This document shows positions 34,768 through 42,696 of a stretch of DNA of 55,794 nt, piece by piece (position 1 is the first letter of the stretch; every line of letters starts with the position of its first letter). The stretch lies in NCBI GenBank assembly GCA_030680175.1, contig JAUXWO010000112.1, positions 1 to 55,794 on the forward strand. Reading direction: 5' to 3'. The notes beneath the pieces are model-generated. The model saw only the letters and a list, made by a program, of their open reading frames with translations. It ran no database searches and had not been told where the DNA came from. A program made the position numbers and the translations under genes. This DNA is from Vicinamibacterales bacterium. Lineage in GTDB: Bacteria; Acidobacteriota; Vicinamibacteria; Vicinamibacterales; UBA2999.

Positions 34768-34945
34768 GTTCCTGATCTCTCCCTGGTTCATGGGCGCTTG
34801 CCGATTCGTGCCGTCGTGTGCCGACTACACGGCTGAGGCGATTACCCGCCATGGAGTGATTCGCGGCAGCTGGCTGGGCGCCCGACGCCTGGCACGCTGC
34901 CATCCCCTTGGTGGATCGGGTCTCGACCCGGTCCCGCACGACTGA
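34727..34945 (+). CDS. yidD: YidD membrane protein insertion efficiency factor
   Basis: A 72-residue protein: [20 protein letters not shown], then [43 protein letters not shown]. The YKFxISPxxxxxCRFxPSCSxYxxxAIxxHG signature and the cysteines of the YidD family are present. It is thought to help YidC/Sec-dependent membrane insertion through an amphipathic N-terminal helix. It overlaps rnpA by 41 bases and is followed by yidC after 11 bases, the standard order. Confidence 0.93.
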   Translation: MAARLALALIRAYKFLISPWFMGACRFVPSCADYTAEAITRHGVIRGSWLGARRLARCHPLGGSGLDPVPHD

Positions 34946-34956
34946 TCGTCCGATCA

Positions 34957-36744
34957 ATGGAACGTAGGGTTCTCCTCGCCATCTCGCTGTCGTTTCTGGT
35001 GCTCTTCCTGTACCAGACCTTCATCCTTCCCCCGCCGGTGCCGGTTGCGCCCGCCTCGACGGCCGCAGGCGAGACGCCCGCGCTCGGCGCCGAAGGCGCC
35101 GCCGCCACGCCTGTCGGGACCTCGCCCGCGCCCCAGGCGCCCGCGGAGTCACAGGCCGAACCGCTCGTCGCCGACGCCCAGGAGCGCGAGATCGTCATCG
35201 ACACCGCCCTCGTGCGGCTGACGATGACCAATCGCGGCGGGCGGATCACGAGCTGGATCCTGAAGGAGTACCTCGGCGAGGACGGCCAGCCGCTCGACCT
35301 CGTCCCGTCGGCGCTCCCCGAAGGCCGCACGACGCCCTTCGCGCTCGTCACCGGCGACGGCGTCGAAACGCGCCGCCTCAATGAGAGCCTCTACCGGATG
35401 AACGTCGAGGGTCCCGCCGTCGACGCCACCACCGCGCCGGCCACCATCGAGTTCGAGTTCCAGGCCGCCGATGGCCTCCGCGCGACCAAGCGTTTCGTCT
35501 TTGCCCCCGATTCCTACATCATCCGCTTCAGCGCGGGCGTGTGGCGCGGCACCGAGGCCGTGAACCCGTCCGTGCAGTGGGGCCCGGGTCTCGGCGATGA
35601 ACTCTCGCGTGCCGGTGGCGGGTTCCTGGCCGGCGCCTACAGCTACCCGGTGCAGGCCATCTACTACACCGACGGCGACATCGAGCGCATCAATGCCAAG
35701 GACCTGGCCGGGCAGGGCGTCCAGGAAGGCGCGTTCCGCTACGGCGGCGTCACCGATCACTACTTCGTCTCGTCCATCCTGGATCCGCCGGGGCCGGTGC
35801 GCTTCGACTACGCGCCGCTGTCGTCGCCCGATCCGAAGGACCCGCTCGTCGAGCGGCAGTTCATCGACTACACCGTCCGCTTCTCGGCGCCACCCCAGGA
35901 CGTGCAGTTCTACTTCGGCCCGAAGCAGTTCGACGTGCTGCGCGCGATCGACCCCGAGTTCACGCGCGTGATCTGGTTCGGCATCTTCGCGCCGCTCGCC
36001 GTGCCGCTGCTCGGGGCGCTCACCTGGGTCCACGGCTTCGTCGGCAACTGGGGCTGGTCGATCATCGTCCTCACGATCCTGATCAATGTGGCGATGTTCC
36101 CGCTCCGGCACAAGAGCGTCGTCTCGATGCGGAAGATGCAGGATCTGCAGCCGCAGATGAAGGCGATCCAGGCGCGGTACGCCCAGTACAAGGTGACCGA
36201 CCCCGAGCGCCAGAAGATGAACACCGAGGTGATGGCCCTCTACAAGGAGAAGGGCGTCAACCCCGCCAGCGGCTGCCTGCCGATGCTGCTGACGATGCCG
36301 GTGCTGTTTGCGTTCTACTCGCTGCTCTCGCAGTCGATCGAGATCCGCGGCGCCGACTTCGGCGGCTGGATCGACGACCTCTCGCGCCACGACCCGCTCT
36401 ACATCACGCCGCTGCTGATGGGCGCCAGCATGTTCTGGCAGATGCGGATCACGCCGAGCACGGCGGATCCGACCCAGCAGAAGGTGATGCAGTTCATGCC
36501 GGTGATGTTCACCTTCATGTTCCTGTGGGCGCCGAGCGGCCTGGTGATCTACTGGTTCGTGAGCAACCTGTGGGCGATCGGACAGCAGTACTTCACCAAC
36601 TGGCTGATCGGTCCGATGAAGGTGGTGTCGGGACCGGAGCTGCACACAGAGAAGCCGGTCAGGCCCGCGCGCGCGCCGAAGAGCGAGAAGAAGATGAAGA
36701 GCGTCGGCTCGGGCAAGACCGACGAAGCGAAGTCGAGCAAGTAG
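34957..36744 (+). CDS. yidC: Membrane protein insertase YidC
   Basis: A 595-aa inner membrane insertase of the Gram-negative type. An N-terminal signal-anchor helix (VLLAISLSFLVLFLYQTFI) and an Ala/Pro linker precede a large periplasmic domain (about residues 65-335). The conserved core follows: VHGFVGNWGWSIIVLTILIN, FPLRHKSVVSMRKMQDLQP, NPASGCLPMLLTMPVLFAFY and PSGLVIYWFVSNLWAIGQQ. The last 35 residues are Lys-rich. It works with YidD and, for respiratory complexes, inserts subunit c of F0. Repeat R2 follows directly. Confidence 0.97.
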   Translation: MERRVLLAISLSFLVLFLYQTFILPPPVPVAPASTAAGETPALGAEGAAATPVGTSPAPQAPAESQAEPLVADAQEREIVIDTALVRLTMTNRGGRITSWILKEYLGEDGQPLDLVPSALPEGRTTPFALVTGDGVETRRLNESLYRMNVEGPAVDATTAPATIEFEFQAADGLRATKRFVFAPDSYIIRFSAGVWRGTEAVNPSVQWGPGLGDELSRAGGGFLAGAYSYPVQAIYYTDGDIERINAKDLAGQGVQEGAFRYGGVTDHYFVSSILDPPGPVRFDYAPLSSPDPKDPLVERQFIDYTVRFSAPPQDVQFYFGPKQFDVLRAIDPEFTRVIWFGIFAPLAVPLLGALTWVHGFVGNWGWSIIVLTILINVAMFPLRHKSVVSMRKMQDLQPQMKAIQARYAQYKVTDPERQKMNTEVMALYKEKGVNPASGCLPMLLTMPVLFAFYSLLSQSIEIRGADFGGWIDDLSRHDPLYITPLLMGASMFWQMRITPSTADPTQQKVMQFMPVMFTFMFLWAPSGLVIYWFVSNLWAIGQQYFTNWLIGPMKVVSGPELHTEKPVRPARAPKSEKKMKSVGSGKTDEAKSSK

Positions 36745-36750
36745 CGCGTC

Positions 36751-36884
36751 ACGTACGTACAAACACGAAGGACACGAAGGACACGAAGAACGCTCTTTCG
36801 TAAGGGATCGCGTTCGAACCTGACAGCGAGATCGAAGGTCTTTGTGCGTCTTCGTGGCCTTCGTGTCCTTCGTGTTTGTACGTC
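36751..36884. repeat. Arm-core-arm repeat R2 (ACACGAAGG family)
   Basis: The left arm ACGTACAAACACGAAGG, continued by two further 9-mers, ends near 36790. The right arm is the exact inverse, CTTCGTGGCCTTCGTGTCC then TTCGTGTTTGTACGT, ending at 36884. About 55 bases of unrelated core lie between. It occupies the yidC-jag spacer and ends 16 bases before the jag start. Confidence 0.9.
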
Positions 36885-36899
36885 GTCACAGAGACAGCC

Positions 36900-37340
36900 A
36901 TGACCACACAAGTCACCGAGTTCGTGCAGAAGGTCGTCGACGCGATGGGCCTGAAGCTCACCGCCACCGCCGAGGAGCTGCCCGACGGCCTCCGCGTGCA
37001 CCTCGAGGGTGAGGACGGCGTGGTGCTCACGCGCCGGCAGGGCGAGGCGCTCCAGGCGCTGCAGCACATCGCCTCGTCGGCGTTCCGATCCGACGGTCCG
37101 GATCGCCGTCGGCTCGTCATCGACTGCGAGAACTTCCGCAAGGACAAGGACGCCGAGCTCCGGCAGATGGCGCTCTACATGGCCGGCAAGGCCAAGTCGA
37201 GCGGCGCCTCCCAGGAGATGGGCCCCCTCAACCCCTACGAACGGCGCATCGTCCACCTGGCGGTGAGCGAGGTCGCGGGGGTGTCGTCGGAGAGCGTCGG
37301 CGACGCATTCGAGAAGACGGTGATCATCTCCGTCGGCTAG
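36900..37340 (+). CDS. Jag/KhpB-type KH-R3H RNA-binding protein
   Basis: A 146-residue protein with a KH domain (about residues 5-75, KVVDAMGLKLTATAEE, HLEGEDGVVLTRRQGEALQALQHI) and a C-terminal R3H domain (PLNPYERRIVHLAVSEVAGVSSESVGD, with the R-x-x-x-H spacing). The N-terminal Jag_N domain found in Firmicute homologues is absent. It binds RNA and sits in its usual place between yidC and mnmE. ATG 36900 is preferred; the in-frame ATG at 36876 lies inside repeat R2. Confidence 0.88.
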   Translation: MTTQVTEFVQKVVDAMGLKLTATAEELPDGLRVHLEGEDGVVLTRRQGEALQALQHIASSAFRSDGPDRRRLVIDCENFRKDKDAELRQMALYMAGKAKSSGASQEMGPLNPYERRIVHLAVSEVAGVSSESVGDAFEKTVIISVG

Positions 37341-37423
37341 CGCCGCCGCGCCTCGTGCGCCGTGGTCGCCGTCTCGGCCGTTGTGGTTGCACGTGAGCTC
37401 GGCCGAGTGTAGCGAGGCCCCCC

Positions 37424-38857
37424 ATGGACACCATCGTCGCCCTTTCCACCCCGGCGGGGCGTGGTGCGCTGGGGGTGGTGCGGATGAGCGGGCCCGAGGC
37501 GCCGGGCATCATCCAGTCCCTCGCAGGGCGGCCCTCGCCTTTTCCCGATCGCCACCCGACGCTCACCCGGATCGACACGACGCGCGGCCACGGCCGCCCG
37601 TCCCGTGCGGCCTCCCACGCGGGCGGTGACGGTCTCCCCGCATCCGCCACCTCCGCGACAGGCATTCGGGATCAGGCCGTCGTCACCGTCTTTGCGGCGC
37701 CGCGGTCGTACACCGGCGAGGACATGGTCGAGATCTCGTGTCATGGCAGCCCGGTGGTGATCGAAGCGGTGCTGCTCGCCGCCATCGATCGCGGTGCGCG
37801 GCTGGCGGAGCCCGGCGAGTTCACACTGCGCGCGTTTCTGCACGGGCGGCTCGATCTGGCGCAGGCGGAGGCCGTGGCCGACCTGGTGAATGCCGTGACG
37901 CCGCGGCAGGCCACGACGGCGTTCGCGCAGCTCGAAGGATCGGTGACGGAGGCGATTGCCGCGATCGATCGCGCGCTGTTCGATCTGGCGGCGCGGCTCG
38001 AGGCGTCGCTGGATTTTCCGGACGAGGGCTATCACTTCGTGAACGCGGCCGAGGCGGCGCGCGAGCTTGGCGAGGTGGCCGCGCAGATCGATCGGCTGCT
38101 GGCGACGGGTGCGCGGGGCCGGTTGCTGCGTGAGGGCGCGGTGGTGGCGATTGCCGGGCGGCCGAACGTGGGCAAGTCGTCGCTCTTCAACACGCTGCTG
38201 CAGGCGAACCGCGCGATCGTCTCGGCCACGCCGGGCACGACGCGCGACCTTCTGACCGAGCGGGCTGATATCGGTGGTGTGCCCGTGCGCCTTGTGGACA
38301 CGGCGGGGCTGCGCGAGACGGCCGACGAAGTGGAGCGAGAGGGCGTGGCGCGTGCGCGGGGCGCGGTGGCGTCGGCGGACGTCACGGTGGTGGTCCTCGA
38401 TCGGTCGCGGGCGCTCGATGAAGAGGATCGCGCGCTGCTCGACGCGACGGGTTCGGAGGCGCGCGTGGTGGTCGTGAACAAGATCGACCTGCCGGCCGCG
38501 TGGACTGACGACGCGGCGGGCGGCGGGGCACGGCCCGCGGCGGTGGCCGTCTCGCTCAAGACCGGGCAGGGCGTGGAGGCATTGGTCGAGGGTCTCGCGC
38601 GAGCCCTCGGCGCTGGACCTGAGACGGCCTCACCCGCCGTGGTCACCAACGTGCGCCACCTGACGCTGCTCGAGGAGGCGCGCGTGTCGGTGGCGCGATC
38701 GCTGGAGGCCATTGCGGAGTCGAACGAGACGATCTCAGAGGAGTTCGTGCTCGTGGATCTCCAGGAGGCGCGGGCGGCACTCGAGGCGATCACGGGCCGC
38801 CGCTCGAGCGAGGATCTGCTGCGGCACATCTTCGAGAGCTTCTGTATCGGCAAGTGA
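37424..38857 (+). CDS. mnmE: tRNA uridine-5-carboxymethylaminomethyl modification GTPase
   Basis: A 477-aa GTPase that, with MnmG, modifies the wobble uridine of tRNAs. The N-terminal tetrahydrofolate-binding domain begins MDTIVALSTPAGRGALGVVRMSG. The G domain (about 220-380) shows GRPNVGKSSLFNTL, a switch I T-x-G-T-TRD (ATPGTTRD), DTAG and NKID. The protein ends in CIGK, the invariant C-terminal Cys motif. Between LTRIDTTRGHG and QAVVTVFAAPRSYTGED there is an insertion of about 25 residues rich in Ala/Ser/Gly, unusual for the N-terminal domain. It is 84 bases from jag. Confidence 0.96.
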   Translation: MDTIVALSTPAGRGALGVVRMSGPEAPGIIQSLAGRPSPFPDRHPTLTRIDTTRGHGRPSRAASHAGGDGLPASATSATGIRDQAVVTVFAAPRSYTGEDMVEISCHGSPVVIEAVLLAAIDRGARLAEPGEFTLRAFLHGRLDLAQAEAVADLVNAVTPRQATTAFAQLEGSVTEAIAAIDRALFDLAARLEASLDFPDEGYHFVNAAEAARELGEVAAQIDRLLATGARGRLLREGAVVAIAGRPNVGKSSLFNTLLQANRAIVSATPGTTRDLLTERADIGGVPVRLVDTAGLRETADEVEREGVARARGAVASADVTVVVLDRSRALDEEDRALLDATGSEARVVVVNKIDLPAAWTDDAAGGGARPAAVAVSLKTGQGVEALVEGLARALGAGPETASPAVVTNVRHLTLLEEARVSVARSLEAIAESNETISEEFVLVDLQEARAALEAITGRRSSEDLLRHIFESFCIGK

Positions 38858-38862
38858 GTGAT

Positions 38863-38973
38863 GACGTACAAACACGAAGGACACGAAGGCCACGAAGACG
38901 AAGAGAGTTCAAACCGGTCAAGAGACTGAACTCATTTGCCTTTGTGCGTGGCTTCGTGTCCTTCGTGTTTGTG
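38863..38973. repeat. Arm-core-arm repeat R3 (ACACGAAGG family)
   Basis: The left arm begins ACGTACAAACACGAAGG a few bases after the mnmE stop; the right arm GGCTTCGTGTCC-TTCGTGTTTGT ends at 38973. The ~40-base core shares nothing with R1 or R2. It fills the mnmE-mnmG spacer. Confidence 0.9.
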
Positions 38974-39001
38974 ATCGGCGATCATGTTCAATCGACGCTG
39001 A

Positions 39002-40894
39002 ATGACTGAATTCGATGTGATTGTGATCGGCGCCGGGCATGCCGGCGTGGAGGCGGCGTGGGCGGCGGCGCGGCTGGGGTGTCGCGTCGGTCTGTGTACG
39101 CTGTCGCTTGACACAATCGGTCATATGCCCTGTAATCCTGCCATTGGCGGAACCGCGAAGGGGCACCTGGTGCGTGAGATTGACGCGCTGGGCGGCCTGA
39201 TGGGCCAGGCGATCGACGCGACAGGGATCCAGTTCAAGCTGCTCAATCGAAGCCGCGGGCCGGCAGTCTGGTCTCCTCGGGCGCAGGCCGATAAGGGTGT
39301 CTACGGATCCTGGGTCCGCAACGCGCTCGAACAACAGCCAGGCATCACCTGGATTCAGGGCAAGGTGGGCGCGGTCACGACCGACCAGGGCCGAGTTTCC
39401 GGGATCGAACTCGAAGCGGGCGGCTCGTATGGCTGCCGCGCGCTGGTCATCACGACCGGCACCTTCCTCAATGGCCTGATCCATGTCGGCCCGGATCAGA
39501 AGCCAGCCGGCAGGTTCGGCGAGCCGCCGTCCAGGGATCTGGCGCAGTCCCTGAAGTCGTTTGGATTCACATGGGGCCGGCTGAAGACGGGGACCCCGCC
39601 GCGCCTGTCCAGGCGCTCGATTGACGTCAACCGTGCCGTTGAACGCGGGGTGTTCCACGTGGAACACGGCGACGCGGAGCCCGTCCCCTTCTCCTTCCTG
39701 ACGACAGAACGACCGCGCAACACGATTCAGTGCTGGCTGCTCCACACGACCGACGTTGTCCACGAGCTCGTGCGGGACCATATCGGGGAGTCCCCGCTCT
39801 ACAACGGGCAGATCCAGGGAATCGGGCCGCGCTACTGCCCCTCGCTCGAGGACAAGGTGATGCGCTTCCCTCACCGGGAGCGCCACCAGATCTTCCTGGA
39901 GCCAGAGGGCGTCGACCGCGACGAGGTCTACGTGAACGGCTTCTCGATGAGCCTGCCGGCGGAGCTGCAGGCGCGGCTGGTGCGGGCGCTGCCAGGGCTC
40001 GAGGATGCCGAATTGCTCCGCCCCGGGTACGCCGTCGAGTACGACTTCATCCAGCCCACGGAACTGCAGACCACACTCGAAGCACGGCGCGTACGTGGCC
40101 TGTTCCTGGCCGGGCAGATCAACGGCACCTCTGGTTACGAGGAAGCGGCCGGCCAGGGGCTGCTCGCCGGCATCAACGCAGCCCTCCAGGCCCAGGGGCG
40201 CGAGGCCTTCACGCTGGGGCGCGAGGAGTCCTACATCGGCATCATGGTCGACGACCTGGTGACGAAGGGCTGTCTCGAGCCGTATCGGATGTTCACGTCT
40301 CGAGCGGAGTTCCGCCTCCTCCTCCGGATCGACAACGCAGACCTCCGTCTCACCCCGCGGGGGCGCGAGATTGGTCTGGTCAGCGACGACCGATGGACGC
40401 GCTTCGAGGCGCGGCTCACCAGGTACCGCCACAACGTGGATGCAGTTCGAAACACAGTGGTGCGCCTGGGGAATGGGCACCGGGTGATGGCGGCCCAGGC
40501 GTTGCGGCAGCCGGAGGTGAGGCTGTCGGACCTTGTGGACAGCGGGAATGTCGCGCTGGACCTGTCGGTCGACGACCGCGAGCACGACCTGGCGAGCGTC
40601 GAGACCGAGGTGAAGTACGCCGGCTACCTCACAAGGCAGTCCCAGGCCGTGGAGAGGGCGCGCCGGAACGGCCACGAGCGGATTCCCCCAGGGTTCGGCT
40701 ATGCCGCCGTGCCTGGCTTGTCGAGGGAGATGATTGAGCGCTTCGAGCAGGTGCAGCCTGAGACGCTTGGTCAAGCGGGACGCATCCCCGGCGTCACCCC
40801 GGCGGCCGTTGCCGTCCTGGGCGCCTGGGTGGCACGCCGGCCACGGAAGTGGGCTGAACACGAAGGACACGAAGAACGGAGCGAATTCGGATAG
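39002..40894 (+). CDS. mnmG: tRNA uridine-5-carboxymethylaminomethyl modification enzyme (FAD-dependent)
   Basis: A 630-residue flavoprotein and partner of MnmE. The FAD-binding [77 protein letters not shown], the second redox segment [19 protein letters not shown] and [16 protein letters not shown] are diagnostic. [10 protein letters not shown] at residues 220-229 is encoded by a parS palindrome (39651-39666). The last 12 residues ([12 protein letters not shown]) are translated from the left arm of repeat R4, so the native C-terminus has been replaced or extended. The usual C-terminal helical domain ([20 protein letters not shown]) is intact before that. Confidence 0.96.
   Translation: MTEFDVIVIGAGHAGVEAAWAAARLGCRVGLCTLSLDTIGHMPCNPAIGGTAKGHLVREIDALGGLMGQAIDATGIQFKLLNRSRGPAVWSPRAQADKGVYGSWVRNALEQQPGITWIQGKVGAVTTDQGRVSGIELEAGGSYGCRALVITTGTFLNGLIHVGPDQKPAGRFGEPPSRDLAQSLKSFGFTWGRLKTGTPPRLSRRSIDVNRAVERGVFHVEHGDAEPVPFSFLTTERPRNTIQCWLLHTTDVVHELVRDHIGESPLYNGQIQGIGPRYCPSLEDKVMRFPHRERHQIFLEPEGVDRDEVYVNGFSMSLPAELQARLVRALPGLEDAELLRPGYAVEYDFIQPTELQTTLEARRVRGLFLAGQINGTSGYEEAAGQGLLAGINAALQAQGREAFTLGREESYIGIMVDDLVTKGCLEPYRMFTSRAEFRLLLRIDNADLRLTPRGREIGLVSDDRWTRFEARLTRYRHNVDAVRNTVVRLGNGHRVMAAQALRQPEVRLSDLVDSGNVALDLSVDDREHDLASVETEVKYAGYLTRQSQAVERARRNGHERIPPGFGYAAVPGLSREMIERFEQVQPETLGQAGRIPGVTPAAVAVLGAWVARRPRKWAEHEGHEERSEFG
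39651..39666. promoter_or_regulatory. parS: parS-like site inside mnmG
   Basis: TGTTCCACGTGGAACA is a perfect 16-bp palindrome. It matches parS sequences bound by chromosomal ParB (general form TGTTNCACGTGNAACA). It lies 2.2 kb upstream of parA, near the origin, where parS sites cluster in most bacteria. Confidence 0.85.
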
Positions 40895-40951
40895 ATCTGG
40901 GATTGATGGGTTCTGAGTTCTATACTTCGTGTCCTTCGTGTTTGGTACGTC
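40856..40951. repeat. Arm-core-arm repeat R4, overlapping the mnmG 3' end
   Basis: The left arm GAACACGAAGGACACGAAG is read as coding sequence for the MnmG C-terminus; the mnmG stop falls in the core. The right arm CTTCGTGTCCTTCGTGTTTG plus GTACGTCGT ends 17 bases before the rsmG ATG. Confidence 0.88.
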
Positions 40952-40967
40952 GTCTCCAGGTGGCCCC

Positions 40968-41624
40968 ATGAGCGCGCGTGAACTTCGCGATCGGATTCGC
41001 CGGCGCGCCAGGCATGCGGGCCTGACGCCTGACGCCGCGCTGCTCGGGAACCTCGAGCGTTACTACCTGCTACTCGCGCGCTGGAACCAGAAGATCAACC
41101 TGACGTCATTCGCGCTGACGCCTGGGGGCTCGGACGAGGCGGTGGACCGCCTGCTCATCGAGCCGGTCATGGCCGCGCAGCATGTGCCGTCAGGCGCCAC
41201 CACCCTCGTGGATGCTGGCAGCGGCGGTGGATCGCCGGCGATCCCGCTCAAGCTGGCGCACCCCCATCTCTCCCTGCGCATGATCGAATCGAAGATGCGC
41301 AAGTCGGTCTTCCTCACCGAGGCCTCGCGCGAGCTGGGGTTGACGAACACCAAGGTGGAGACGGCTCGGTTCGAGGAGCTGCTGGCACGCCCTGACATGC
41401 ACGAGGCGGCGGACCTCTTGTCGATCCGAGCCGTGCGCGTCGAGGCGCGCGTCCTGATGACGCTCCAGGCGTTCCTGAAGCCCGGGGGCCACATGCTGCT
41501 CTTCCGCGGCCCTGGCGGCGCGGATCTCTCGGACTCCCTGACGGCCCCCCTGCAGTGGATCGCCACCTACCCCCTGGTAGACGCCGCCCGCAGCCGTCTG
41601 GTCATCCTCCGCAAGTCACGATGA
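40968..41624 (+). CDS. rsmG: 16S rRNA (guanine(527)-N7)-methyltransferase
   Basis: A 218-aa Rossmann-fold SAM methyltransferase modifying G527 of 16S rRNA. NLERYYLLLARWNQKINLTS is the RsmG/GidB opening. LVDAGSGGGSPAIPLKLAHP is motif I with the glycine loop, followed by MIESKMRKSVFLTEASRELGL and a LLSIRAVRVEARVL strand in which the usual Arg is kept. ATG 40968 is selected over an upstream frame that is part of repeat R4. It stands between mnmG and parA as in most genomes. Confidence 0.93.
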   Translation: MSARELRDRIRRRARHAGLTPDAALLGNLERYYLLLARWNQKINLTSFALTPGGSDEAVDRLLIEPVMAAQHVPSGATTLVDAGSGGGSPAIPLKLAHPHLSLRMIESKMRKSVFLTEASRELGLTNTKVETARFEELLARPDMHEAADLLSIRAVRVEARVLMTLQAFLKPGGHMLLFRGPGGADLSDSLTAPLQWIATYPLVDAARSRLVILRKSR

Positions 41625-41625
41625 G

Positions 41626-41732
41626 CTGGGGTCAGATCTTGATCCTTGCGCTCAGAATCAAGATCTGACCCCTGGTCTCGCCCTTGGGGTCAGATCTTGA
41701 ATCTAGGCGCAAGGATCAAGATCTGACCCCAG
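41626..41732. repeat. REP-like nested palindrome (GGGGTCAGATCTTGAT doublet)
   Basis: The outer arms 41626-41651 and 41707-41732 are a perfect 26-bp inverted repeat (CTGGGGTCAGATCTTGATCC and inverse). Inside them an inner pair (about 41654-41673 and 41684-41704) repeats the same motif in the opposite sense with two mismatches. The result can form either two separate hairpins or one long cruciform. It starts two bases after the rsmG stop and touches the parS-like site at 41731. This type of doublet resembles REP/BIME elements mobilised by RAYT transposases; no such gene is in the window. Confidence 0.8.
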
Positions 41733-41746
41733 TTCCACGTGAAACA
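41731..41746. promoter_or_regulatory. parS: parS-like site upstream of parA
   Basis: AGTTCCACGTGAAACA matches the canonical TGTTTCACGTGAAACA at 14 of 16 positions. It lies 119 bases before the parA start and directly after the REP-like palindrome. ParB binding here could both nucleate segregation complexes and repress parAB. Confidence 0.72.
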
Positions 41747-41865
41747 CTTGACCGCGGGATCTGGTGGCCGTAAGCTCTCTTGATGCCCTGCATATTGCTT
41801 GTTTTGGTCTAACACCCAAACGCGCCGGCCTGAACTCGAAAACACCGGACTCCTAACTGCCCCAG

Positions 41866-42672
41866 ATGTCGCGCATCATCGCCGTCACCAACCAGAAAGG
41901 CGGCGTCGGCAAGACCACCACGGCCATCAACGTGGCGGCAGCCCTCGCCCTCGCCGGCCAGCGTGTCCTGCTCGTCGACGTGGACCCGCAGGGCAACGCC
42001 ACGAGCGGCGTCGGGCTGAAGAATCAGGCCGGCCCCCTCGGCACCGTCTACCAGGCGCTCACCGGCGACGAGGCGCAGGACCCCGACGGCTTCCTGCTGC
42101 AGTCCAGCATCGACGGCTTGATGGTCGCACCCGCCGACCGCAATCTCACCGGCGCGGAACTCGAGCTCATCGCGCTCCCCAACCGCGAGCGCCGCCTCGC
42201 CGACTTCCTCGCGCCCCTCCGCGACCGCTTCGACGTCATCGTCATCGACTGCCCCCCGTCGCTCGGCCTTCTCACGCTGAATGCGCTCGTCGCCGCCGAC
42301 ACCGTGTTGATTCCGCTGCACTGCGAGTACTTCGCCCTCGAAGGCCTGGCGGATCTCGTCGCGACGATGCGCCGCGTGCGTGCGGCGCTGAACCCGGCGC
42401 TCGATATCGAAGGCGTGCTGCTGACCATGTACGATGAGCGCACCAACCTTGGGCAGCAGGTCGCTGCCGACGTGCGCGCCTTCTTCAAGGAGAAGGTCTA
42501 CGACACGGTCATCCCGAGGAACATCCGCCTCGGGGAGGCGCCGAGCCACGGCCTGCCCGCCGTCACCTACGACCCGCGATCGCGCGGCGCCGAGGCCTAC
42601 ACGGCCCTTGCGCACGAGATCCTCGCGCGCCACGTCGCGGACAGCGAACAGCGAACCGCGAACAGCGAATAG
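41866..42672 (+). CDS. parA: Chromosome-partitioning ATPase ParA (Soj)
   Basis: A 268-aa deviant Walker-A ATPase: IIAVTNQKGGVGKTTTAINV (signature Lys in KGGVGKTT), LLVDVDPQGNATSG, VIVIDCPPSLGLLTLNAL and YDTVIPRNIRLGEAPSHGLP. It forms nucleoid-bound gradients that move ParB-parS complexes. The final ten residues DSEQRTANSE and the TAG stop are encoded by GCGAACA heptamers, so the C-terminus has been captured by the repeat. parB starts 24 bases later, with more heptamers between. Confidence 0.97.
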   Translation: MSRIIAVTNQKGGVGKTTTAINVAAALALAGQRVLLVDVDPQGNATSGVGLKNQAGPLGTVYQALTGDEAQDPDGFLLQSSIDGLMVAPADRNLTGAELELIALPNRERRLADFLAPLRDRFDVIVIDCPPSLGLLTLNALVAADTVLIPLHCEYFALEGLADLVATMRRVRAALNPALDIEGVLLTMYDERTNLGQQVAADVRAFFKEKVYDTVIPRNIRLGEAPSHGLPAVTYDPRSRGAEAYTALAHEILARHVADSEQRTANSE

Positions 42673-42690
42673 CGAATCAGCGAACAGCGA
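42637..42690. repeat. GCGAACA heptamer tract spanning the parA stop
   Basis: About seven units of ACAGCGA/ATAGCGA run from inside parA, through its TAG stop, to seven bases before the parB ATG. There is no core or opposite arm here. Confidence 0.88.
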
Positions 42691-42696
42691 GTACCC

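Noticed and set aside
36751-36884. CRISPR-like appearance of repeated ACACGAAGG units
   Set aside because: Units are 7-9 bases, directly tandem without regular spacers, and arranged in inverted arms; no cas genes are present.
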